Source of the DNA: Notolepis coatsorum
Taxonomy: Eukaryota > Chordata > Actinopteri > Aulopiformes > Paralepididae
Length of the DNA stretch: 64,000 nt
Assembly (NCBI GenBank): GCA_963971535.1
Contig: CAXASK010000014.1
Location: 2,040,281 to 2,104,280, forward strand
Reading direction: 5' to 3'
The notes beneath the pieces were generated by a model. The model saw nothing but the letters and a program-made list of their open reading frames with translations. It did no database searches and was not told the origin of the DNA. Positions within the stretch are counted from its first letter, which is position 1. Every line of letters begins with the position of its first letter. Shown piece by piece: positions 56,223 through 64,000 of the stretch. The translations under genes were made by a program, and so were the position numbers.

Positions 56223-56505
56223 ATCTCTCCTCCCTCCCTCCCTCCCTCCCTCCTTACAATCTCTCCTCCCTCCCTCTATATGAATTGAAAATGGGGGACC
56301 CTGATGGAAACAAGACAAACGTCTTTCTCAGGTCTGCATCCCCTTAACAATTGTATGTATTGAGCCGTACTGTATTGTACCCATTCTGCAATCTGTTAAA
56401 TAAAGTTTTCATTCATTCATTCACCCCCCTCCCTCGCTACCCCCCTCCCTCCCTCCCTCCCTCCCTCCCTCCTTACCCCCCTCCCTCCCTCCCTCCCTCC
56501 TCCCA
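56223..56505. repeat. CCCT-rich simple repeats around a dispersed module
   Basis: (CCCT)n tracts at about 56225-56275 and 56424-56505 surround a 140-bp module at 56280-56420 (GAATTGAAAATGGGGGACCC ... GTATTGAGCCGTACTGTATTG) also present in the 50621-50907 MITE and around 6195-6960. Confidence 0.85.
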
Positions 56506-56564
56506 AGCTCATTTAACCTACATGTACCCATGTGTTCTTACTATTAAACATATATTGATCATGA

Positions 56565-56640
56565 ATAATAATAATAATACACTTTATTTGTATAGCACCT
56601 TTCATACAGAAATTGCAGCTCAAAGTGCTTCACAACAGAA
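56565..56640 (-). mobile_element. retroposon 3' tail, minus strand
   Basis: Read on the minus strand it ends in TATTATTATTATT after a tail of the type AAAGGTGCTATACAAATAAAG, which is common in vertebrate LINE and SINE ends. Confidence 0.6.
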
Positions 56641-57149
56641 AAAAATACAGGCATAAAATGAGCACATAAAGTGCAGACATATAAAATCACAGTTTTTCAC
56701 ATTAGGATCCAACATCCCAACAGGCCACCTTGTTTGATTGATGGTTTGATTCAGTTTTAAAAATAGACAATAAAAAGAGTAAGATAGAATAGACAAGCGT
56801 AAAATAGTGCAATAGTGCAGTGCAAATAAGTAGTAGAATAGAATAGACATGAAATGAGCACATAAAGTGCAGACATAAAAAAAATGTTTTACAGTGCAAT
56901 AAAATAGTTCTGGATTACTGTTTTAACAGTTTAACGTCGTCTTTACCTTCTCTGTTTGGTATCCAGTTTAAAACCCGACAGTCTTCCCTCCTGTTTTATA
57001 CCCACTTTAGACTTTGAATATCCGTCTACGACACAATTGATGAGTCCGGTTTCACCACACTATACTACCCTGCACTCAAAGAGTGTAGCACTGAAGTTGG
57101 ACACCACTGGACGAAGCGTGCCACTTACCCTTAGCCACCAGAGGTGTAC

Positions 57150-57245
57150 CCCTCCTGATGACTGGTGTACCCCTCCTGATGACTGGTTGTACACAATGTG
57201 TAAGTTGCTTTGGATAAAAGCATCAACTAAATGACTAAATGTAAA
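57150..57245 (+). mobile_element. LINE/SINE tail (TAAGTTGCTTTGGATAAAAG type)
   Basis: GTGTAAGTTGCTTTGGATAA followed by AAGCATCAACTAAATGACTA is a very common fish retroposon tail. A 22-bp tandem duplication (GTACCCCTCCTGATGACTGG) precedes it. Confidence 0.7.
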
Positions 57246-57529
57246 ACGTGAACAACAAGTCAGCAGGAGTAGATCTCTGGCAGCTAAGGGTTAGTGGGAT
57301 TGTTCGTCAAATCGTGTCAAACTTGAGTGTTACACATATTAGCATGATAAGTAGGAGTATATAGTAGTAAGGAACATAATAGTAAAAAGACAGTAATGTT
57401 TAAACATGTATAATTTCAGATATTGTTTGAAGGTGTGTTTTTTGTCGACGGTGGAAAATCGGCCCGGGTTTCAGCTGTCCTGACTGTGGTGCGGGAAGTT
57501 TGTTCCACCATTGTGGAGCGAGGACAGAC

Positions 57530-58575
57530 CAGGGTTTCCGTTAGAATTTTTTTTTGCAGGTCTGAGTGTCCGGTAGATTTCAATCTACCGGACAAATGGG
57601 ATAAATTCCGGTCAGAGTTTATTGAGCTTAAAAACAATTGATATGCCTATATAAAGAATGACATCATCAAGGCATTTATAATATTTTAACTTAAAACTAG
57701 GCTACTTTTGCGTATATACAGTCATTAATATATTCCAAATAAAATAAGTCCCTCGAGACTTCGTGCTGCTGCCGACTTGAGGTGTCGGTGGGCAGTCTGC
57801 CCGACCTTAATAAACAGCAGTCTGTTATAATCACATTTTTATGAGCTAACGAATTCCGTTATATTGGACATTTGTATTAATTATATCAAGCGAAGAACTG
57901 AGAAATTTGGCAGAGAGAGACGGCAACATTATCATGGGTTTGCGTGATGTATATCTCCACCTCCCAACGAGGTGGTGCTGGTCATAATGTCCTGTGAAAA
58001 TAATTCCCTCTAAACACAATTTGATTATTTGAATTGTATTAAAATAGGCTAAAATTAAATAGCCTATGCGATGAACTAAACAATCATTTGTTTCATCGTT
58101 GCTTCACCAAGCAGCCGGTCTAATAATGACATCCTGTTGTCAGCGCGAGCTGGCTGCTGATATATTTACGTGAAGCATGAAGCAGCAGTGTTTTTAGGTC
58201 CGGTCTGGAAACCGCTCAGCAGCGCCCCCACCCAACAGCTGAATTGCCAATGGCTGAATTGGAGTACTGCACCCTGCCGGCCGGCAGATGGATGCTTCTC
58301 GCAAATATATCAGCAGCCAGCTCGCGCTGACAACAGGATGTCATTATTAGACCGGCTGTTTGGTGAAGCAACGATGAAACAAATGTAATGATTGTTTGTT
58401 TCGTTCATCGCATAGGCTATTTAATTTTAGCCTATTTTAATACAATTCAAATAATCAAATTGTGTTTAGAGGGAATTATTTTCACCGGACATTATGACCG
58501 GAGAGATTAAATATGTCGGACTTCAACAGATTTTGCCGGTCAAATACCGGTAATTACCGGCTAACGGAAACGCTG
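57530..58575. mobile_element. hAT-like element carrying a giant hairpin
   Basis: Starts CAGGGTTTCCGTTAG and ends CTAACGGAAACGCTG. Flanked by the perfect 8-bp duplication GGACAGAC (57522-57529 and 58576-58583). Subterminal CCGGTA/TACCGG words pair across the ends. Internally 57980-58167 and 58303-58499 are near-perfect inverted copies around a loop of about 135 bp. No transposase ORF. Confidence 0.92.
57980..58499. repeat. 188/197-bp inverted repeat (stem-loop)
   Basis: The left arm runs GGTCATAATGTCC ... GCTGCTGATATATTT and the right arm AAATATATCAGCAGC ... GGACATTATGACC. Differences are a few substitutions and a small insertion near 58388. A transcript could fold into a long double-stranded RNA. 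Confidence 0.93.
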
Positions 58576-58784
58576 GGACAGACAATAGTCTGCTTCTATT
58601 TCATCACGCCCCAAGAGCTCGGATAGGAGTGGGTCTGAGGCGGCCAGAAGGTGCAGAGCGCATGGGTCTTGAGGGTGTGTAGTTAGAGACCAATGGCTAA
58701 ATGTATTCTCAGACTCTAAAATGTGAAATCCGTCGCCAACCCAGATTCCATTCCCCCCCGGAGAACGAGGGGGCCCATTATTAC

Positions 58785-58949
58785 CGTCTCTTGCTTTCCC
58801 GCTCGACTTCAAAGCTTGCGTCGTCGTCGTCCCCTGCTCTCTTGTTCCTCTCTTTAAGCACCCTGAGCACCGTCTCTTTGGAGCAGGGGTCCACAGGTGC
58901 CCCCAGGCCCGGTGAGGCCAGCCCGCCAGGAGAGTTCAAATGGTCAAAA
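58785..58949 (-). CDS. POM121: POM121 exon
   Basis: The acceptor is CCTGTGTTCAG and the donor is AAGAGACG|GTAATAA. It encodes FDHLNSPGGLASPGLG, PVDPCSKETVLRVLKERNKR and the acidic-then-basic DDDDASFEVERESKRR. The DPCxKETVLxxLKE block is one of the best conserved in POM121. Phase 2 on both sides. Confidence 0.96.
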
Positions 58950-58994
58950 CTGAACACAGGAGAAAAGCAAACACAAATCATCACACATGTGGTG

Positions 58995-59003
58995 CCACTT
59001 CTG

Positions 59004-59054
<51 letters not shown>
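58995..59054. repeat. (AT)n microsatellite
   Basis: Uninterrupted AT dinucleotides, about 60 bp, 45 bp upstream of the acceptor of exon 58785-58949 on the gene strand. Confidence 0.98.
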
Positions 59055-59058
<4 letters not shown>

Positions 59059-59287
59059 CTGCCGCAGGTAGGATAGCAGGGTTGGGATTGATCACGTTCA
59101 ATTCAAACTTTAAAAGGGGACCGACCTATTGTGAAAATGTCCTGTGTTTTGCATCGTTTTGTTTTCTTTGTCCAGACACTGAGAACATGTTAAATATGTG
59201 CATTGTTCCTTTTCTGCAGTTCATCTGTGACAAGAACCCTCCCACCTGAAACAAGCCTTTCAGAATTGCAGCCACAATAGTTAACAC

Positions 59288-59960
59288 TTTCCGTGCCACT
59301 CACGAGATTTCTCTGGGTTTTTTATAGGTGGTTGCTAGCCACTCACGAGATTTCTCGGATTTCTTTTTTTTTGCGATCTGAAAAATTATTGCATCACCCG
59401 AGCCTACCCGAGTATAGCCGAGGGGCGCCGGCGATCACTGTGGAAAAAAGCGCCCCCTGTCGTCTCCCAGATGACATAAGTGATTTTGGAAAGGACTCAA
59501 TGAAAATGAATGGGGAAAAAAATCCGGTACTCCACATTTTCCAGTTCACTGATCCAACCGGGGTTACCACAGTTCATTCTGGAACCTCAGATCCCCGCTG
59601 ATCATGGAGATCTACAGTATCGCGTTGGATCCATACACGTATCGATTTTTTCGAATGGTGATCAGGAATTGGAATATACCAGTTGGATACCATCTGATGT
59701 CAGGTAAGGACTCTATGTTATCAGTGTTAGGATAATCAGAGTAAGTTTGATGAAGTTATAAGCTGTTTTGTGAAATGTCTTCTTTCGGTTTCACTGTAAA
59801 AGTCCGTGAGGAAATCAACGGAGCGATTATCCGTGCGCGGCCGTAATGTGCTTGCGTGCACGTATAATATTGATCATCTAGCGTTTATTTGAAAACGATT
59901 CATAAAAAGGCCGACGAATATCAACGTTGTGGAATATTCCACTAAAAGACGATTTTCATA
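59288..59960. mobile_element. piggyBac-like fragment
   Basis: Begins at TTAA with CACTTTCCGTGCC, comparable to the ends at 17651 and 61296. Contains the complement of the AAATAAACGCTAGAT block near 59877-59900. An 18-bp word CCACTCACGAGATTTCTC is duplicated near its start. The right end is not resolved. Confidence 0.55.
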
Positions 59961-60139
59961 GAATGCTCCAGAATGAGCTGTTTTTTATATCAAAACGGGG
60001 GCTTTTCTAACTGCTCTGAAACGGAAACTATGCAATAAAAAAACAATCTGCCTTGACAGCACTGACTGGAAAATAGTCTTTGATAATGCGATGGGCAGAT
60101 CAGACACATAGCCATAATTTAAAACATAGATTAGGCGAT

Positions 60140-60415
60140 ATTAACGTTAACATTGGCGCCGATGGTGGCATTGTGACGCGTGGGAGGATCACACTATCTC
60201 CCTTCATTGCTGAGCAGGCGCCCCGACCGACCTGTAGGAGTCGCTGTTTTACAACGACCAGGATAGACAGCCCACGGCTTCCCACCCGCCAACACTGCCA
60301 ATTGTGTTAGTATGGACGACCGACCAAGCCGGAGGCACCGCCGACAGCTGGACTCGATCCCAGTGTCTCTGCGGTGGTAGGCAGGCGCTTGGTCCGCTGC
60401 GCTACCCGGCCGCCC
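60140..60415 (-). mobile_element. tRNA-derived SINE, family B, minus strand
   Basis: On the minus strand it starts GGGCGGCCGGGTAGCGCAGC and has a B-box-like GGGATCGAGTCC. It then follows the body of the SINE at 47408-47887 (CAGCGACTCCTACAGGTC, TCCTCCCACGCGTCACA). The 3' end is truncated or diverged. Confidence 0.8.
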
Positions 60416-60611
60416 TGTGATCAAGATATCTTGATCAAATGTAATTCTTGTCTTTTCGCCCTAAAGTTGAACCTAAAATATGTTTCCGGCAACATTTGTA
60501 ACGACAAGATTCCCAGGCCTGTTCCACGGACGGCAACAGATGACGACACAACACTGTTACATCGTGGTGATAGAGCGGTGGTCAGAAGCTGCAAAGTGAA
60601 CGTGGACTTAC

Positions 60612-60824
60612 AACGGGGACCTGACGCCGTGGTGGTCCGGCCGGGCTATCTTCACCGTCACCGGGCTGGAGGCGGCCGGGGAGTGGCGGGGGCTGAGGAT
60701 GTTTTTCTTCCTGAAGCTCTCCCACTGGCTGGGAGGAAGGATACCCACCAAGGACGTGCCCTGCCTCTGGAGGGGGTAGTGGCGCTGAGGGGTGGGCGTG
60801 AATCTGCCAATGTTGGGCACATCC
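60612..60824 (-). CDS. POM121: POM121 first exon visible in the window
   Basis: The acceptor is TTTTCCTCCCCACAG and the donor is TCCCCGTT|GTAAGTC. The first base completes a codon from an exon not found here. It encodes DVPNIGRFTPTPQRHYPLQR, GTSLVGILPPSQW, a KKNILSPRHS word and SSPVTVKIARPD. Pro/Ser/Arg-rich with no membrane segment. SPVTVxIAxPD matches the POM121 region that follows the membrane-proximal part. The preceding exon should end in phase 2. Confidence 0.93.
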
Positions 60825-61009
60825 CTGTGGGGAGGAAAATAACAGAAACAGTCTTTGACTATTTCTATGATTAATTATGATTATAAATAATCTCATCATT
60901 AGCTAGTTCGACATCATAGCTACTACCTTGTGCAAAAAAGCACAACATGATCATCAACAGCAGCAGGTAAGAAGATCTACATGTTTCCATCAAAGTAATG
61001 CTGGGCATC
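60825..61009. other. POM121 intron, unassigned
   Basis: AT-rich, no exon seen. Confidence 0.4.
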
Positions 61010-61295
61010 AATATACAGACAGCAAAACAAAGGAACTGCTGGTGGACTTCAGACGTGACCCCACAACTCCCCCAGCTCTGGAGATAAATGGCCAGAAAAT
61101 AGAGCGCGTTGAGGAGTATAAATATCTTGGCACCACCATCGACCATAAGCTCACCTTCAAGACCAACACAGACAACATCCACTCTAAGTGCCAACAGCGA
61201 CTGTTCCTCCTCAGGAAGATGAGGAAGCTTCAGGTGCGACCATCAATCCTGCAGGCTTTCTACAACTCCTTTGTGGAATCGATAATGTCCTTTAA

Positions 61296-62247
61296 CACTT
61301 TGGTTGCCTTGGGTTAAATTAATGATATACCATAGATTGCCAGCGCTATTTGTCTATGGAGAAAGTCCCCTTCTTTGCAGGGCTATAACTTTTTAAATTC
61401 TATTGCTACATTGCCATTATTAGGGCCCATTCAAAGTCCTATATGTATTGTTCATTGTGTAGCAACGTTAAACTTTTTCATTCACATATTCATAGTAAAG
61501 TATGGTCTAATGTATAAGTATGTTTTCATCTCTTTCTGCAACTTTCTCCAGAACGTGATATATAGCCCCAAATGCATTATATTGATGATGAAATACAGTT
61601 TGATGGCAATCAGCGCGATATAAAAAATTCCAACTAGACGTACTTCTAGAAGTTACTACACGTCATCTGATGTTGACCGGATGGGCGAGGGGGCGTTTAT
61701 AATTCCGTGGGCAGCGTTATACCAATCATCTAATGTGGGTCAAATGTTGATAAAAGCAGTTAGTATCGAAGATGGTAACGTTACACGCTGAAACTCACCC
61801 CAGTCTCCGCGCGCCGTTGGGCGATCATCGTCGAGTAGAAATTTTATCATTATGGGATATATTATTACCCGGTCCATCTCCAGCTTGTATAATGGTATAT
61901 ACGTCCAAATCATGTTGTTTATCGAGTTATTGGCAATCGATCGCTATGTAGAGTGACGAGCTAGAGTGCCGGAACCTATACCGAGTGGCCGGAAGTAATA
62001 GGGCCGACCAGCAAAACCTCTACTGCGCTTCCTGTTAAGCGGTTGCGCCGATCGGCCACCAGATGGCGCTCCTGAACCGCCAGAGAGCTCAGTGGGTCCT
62101 GCTGGTGGATATCAGGCCAGCGGAGGGGGAATATGAATCCGATTCCAGATTTTTGAAATATTGATATAAGGACGCTGTACAGCGTCCCCCGGCAACTTTA
62201 GCATGGCCAGCAATGACGCTGTAAAGCGTTTTTAGGCAGTCAAAGTG
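61296..62247. mobile_element. piggyBac-like non-autonomous element inside a LINE
   Basis: Starts CACTTTGGTTGCC and ends GGCAGTCAAAGTG, an imperfect inverted repeat. TTAA lies at 61292-61295 and 62248-62251. Removing it and one TTAA restores the LINE reading frame. No transposase seen. Confidence 0.85.
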
Positions 62248-62271
62248 TTAACATCACATCATGGTTTGGAG

Positions 62272-63154
62272 TAGGGGTGGACGGTATGGTCTAAAATTTA
62301 TATCACGGTATAATTTGAAGCATGGTAGGTAACGGTATATATCACGGTATCAGTGTTTCCGTTCGAATAAATTTTTTTGCCTGATAGGCAGGCTATATAA
62401 AGAATGACATCCTCAAGGCATGTAGATTTATAATATTTTAACTTAAAACTAGGCTACTTTTGCATATAAAGTCATTATATTCCAAATAAAATAAGTCCCG
62501 AGTCCGTGCTGCTCCCATTGCAAACAGCCGGGCTGGATGCTGGATTTTGCTAGAAGCATATGTAGCTGCAGAGCCGCAGAGCCAGCGGCGCTTTCAGGTC
62601 TGGTCACAGCTTTCAGCCGTTGGGTGGGGGGGCGCTGTTGAGCGGACCTGACCTGAAAGCGCCGCTGGCTCTGCGGCTCTGCAGCTGCATGCTATTCGCA
62701 AATCCACTGCTGCCGCCGTCCTCCCGCTGCAGCCGTCGTTATCATAACACTACACGCATATCATAATGTTTACAGCAAACTGTAGTTGATCACCAGGTAT
62801 GTTTTATTAACGTAGAATAATTCATATAAGAAAAACGATAGGGACATCTCTTACCTTTCTCCACTGGTTAAAAATGCCAGGAACTGAAATTGAAACTTGC
62901 TGTGCGCCGCGGTGATATGTGTTTATTATGAAATGACAATTGCGTGTTGACACGCCCACTGCGCGAAGCCTCCTAAATAACCTTTTCCAGTTTGCACATA
63001 TCTATTATCTATGACTAATTCTATCTATTTTTAGGGGCAAATGCGATTGAAATAGTCGCGCTGTGGTTACATGACGTCATTTTTCACGGTTACACGGTAT
63101 AGTCAAAATCCATACCGTAGAGCAAATTAATACCGTTTATACCGCCCACCCCTA
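62272..63154. mobile_element. hAT element inside the same LINE
   Basis: Starts TAGGGGTGGACGGTAT and ends ATACCGCCCACCCCTA. Flanked by the perfect 8-bp duplication GTTTGGAG (62264-62271 and 63155-63162). Nested inside from about 62353 is sequence related to the 57530-58575 element, with a hairpin at 62555-62695. Confidence 0.92.
62555..62695. repeat. hairpin related to the 57980-58499 stem-loop family
   Basis: AGCTGCAGAGCCGCAGAGCC and GGCGCTTTCAGGTC on the left pair with GACCTGAAAGCGCC and GGCTCTGCGGCTCTGCAGCT on the right. The loop contains CCGTTGGGTGGGGGGGCGCT, the complement of a motif in the loop at about 58210-58240. Confidence 0.85.
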
Positions 63155-63425
63155 GTTTGGAGTGATGCGTGCCATCAACCGGAAACCTCTCGACAGGGTC
63201 GTTAAGATCAGCGGCAAGATAATTGGGAAGGACCAGGAGCCACTCAGCAGCATCCACAAGAAACTCAGTTAAAAAGGCCTCCCAAATAGTTGAGGACAAC
63301 ACACACACCCTTCACACCCATTACAAACTAATGCCCTCAGGCCGTCGATACAGAGCTTCATCACTGAACAAAAGGGGCTTAGGTAGCTTCGTGCCAACCT
63401 CCATCAGACTGCTGAACACCTAGTA

Positions 63426-64000
63426 AGCATAATATCTACCCTGTCCTGAAGCCTAACATCTCACTTAGACACGGGGGATTCCCTTTGCTTGAACAGCAGA
63501 TGTTTGGTTTCCCATAGAGAGACGCATTTCAAAACCCAGGTAGGTCAGTCTACGAGGGCAGTGCACACGCCTTCCTGTTACGTTTGCAGTGTTCCACTCG
63601 TGTCCAGTCGTCATCATAGATAATAAATTAGAAAATGTGTGCACAATTGTGGTGCCAATCAAAGGGTGCACTGACTGCACAGTCACACAGGGTGACAGTT
63701 TGCATAGAATACCTGCAGGCTTGTTGAGTGTGATCTGTAGTAACGTTAAAACAAATCATCCTTGTGCTGAACTAGGTCTAGAAAGAACAGAACCCCTATC
63801 ACTGTGTCATAATAATAATAATAATTTAGGACCTGCTCAGAGGTCATCAATCGGCACACATGCGATTCGTCTCTGCGATTAACCCATCTCGTCGTCCTCC
63901 CCCCCCCCCCCGCCCCCCCCCCAAGGGCAGCCGGGAGCAGACAGGCGTCAACGTGAGCCGCGCCAGGGGACCAATCCAAGTGCTCCTGTCCGTCTTCGTC
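63426..64000. other. window end, unassigned
   Basis: Contains (ATA)n near 63808-63822 and a poly(C) tract near 63899-63922. No N-terminal POM121 exon could be recognised; a short open minus-strand frame at the very edge has no diagnostic residues. Confidence 0.4.

Larger units (their letters stand above)
16648..60824 (-). other. POM121: POM121 gene span within window (13 coding exons, 5' incomplete)
   Basis: POM121 is the vertebrate pore-membrane nucleoporin. Its N-terminal segment anchors nuclear pore complexes in the nuclear envelope, and its long C-terminal FG region faces the transport channel and binds transport receptors. Thirteen exons totalling 3,526 nt join in a single phase with GT/AG borders (about 1,174 codons to the TAA). 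Landmarks in order are the SPVTVKIA block, the DPCSKETVL...LKE block, several Lys/Arg patches usable as nuclear-import signals (KRGPNSNEE/AKRSRR, RAAKKPR, KQKRKIQ), a PPPPELGYTITVKDLD block, a large FG exon, and the basic C-terminus [14 protein letters not shown], which I recognise from mammalian POM121. The membrane anchor exons are not in the window. Introns are very large for such short exons because of inserted repeats. Single-copy pom121 is the likely identity. Confidence 0.95.
61010..63425 (+). mobile_element. L2-like LINE remnant split by two DNA transposons
   Basis: The coding sequence of a LINE ORF2 C-terminus (SKTKELLVDFRRD, YKYLGTTIDHKLTF, QRLFLLRKMRKLQV, FYNSFVESIMSF) runs to 61295. 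It resumes for about 20 bp at 62252-62271 and again from 63163 to the end (PSGRRYRASSLNKR...SIRLLN, stop at 63421-63423). The gaps are exactly filled by the elements at 61296-62247 and 62272-63154. Related to the LINE at 20412-21650. Confidence 0.9.

Noticed and set aside
63746-63979. Minus-strand frame at the window edge as a POM121 5' exon
   Set aside because: It is interrupted by a poly(C) tract, lacks a donor in the required phase, and has no hydrophobic anchor.

Overview
The window is vertebrate DNA, almost certainly from a teleost fish. It carries one recognisable host gene in many small exons with conventional GT-AG introns. The gaps are filled with fish-type repeats: hAT, TTAA-target (piggyBac-like) and foldback DNA elements, L2/CR1-type LINE ends, tRNA-derived SINEs and a BEL/Pao LTR retrotransposon, a group found in fish but not in mammals. 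There are also many long minisatellites. I cannot name the species.

The gene is POM121, the membrane-anchored FG nucleoporin of the nuclear pore, on the minus strand. Thirteen coding exons can be placed from 60824 down to the stop codon at 16648. All splice sites are GT/AG, and reading phase is kept at all twelve junctions, giving about 1,174 codons. The N-terminal exons with the membrane anchor were not found and probably lie beyond base 64000. The largest exon (27631-29577) encodes the Ser/Thr/Ala/Pro-rich FG domain with 16 tandem 11-residue units. The last exon encodes the conserved basic POM121 C-terminus.

Layout: 1-16647 is the 3' flank, with simple and tandem repeats and many small DNA transposons. 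From 16749 to 27630 are introns with a composite hAT element, LINE pieces, and an intact 171-codon plus-strand ORF (26758-27273) for an unrecognised single-pass membrane protein. From 29578 to 39365 a BEL/Pao element (two near-identical LTRs, broken gag-pol) sits inside a 334-bp hAT MITE. From 39366 to 60611 short POM121 exons alternate with minisatellites and MITEs. From 60825 to 64000 a LINE remnant is split by a TTAA element and a hAT element.

The most notable patterns are: (1) three minisatellites that begin at or within about 10 bp of POM121 splice donors, one containing about ten copies of the donor; (2) two hAT insertions touching or nearly touching POM121 donors, one using the donor as its target duplication; (3) the 171-codon ORF with three 18-residue repeats that vary at synonymous sites; (4) a very young BEL insertion; (5) long hairpin-forming elements. 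Alignments were made by eye, so identity values and repeat counts are approximate.
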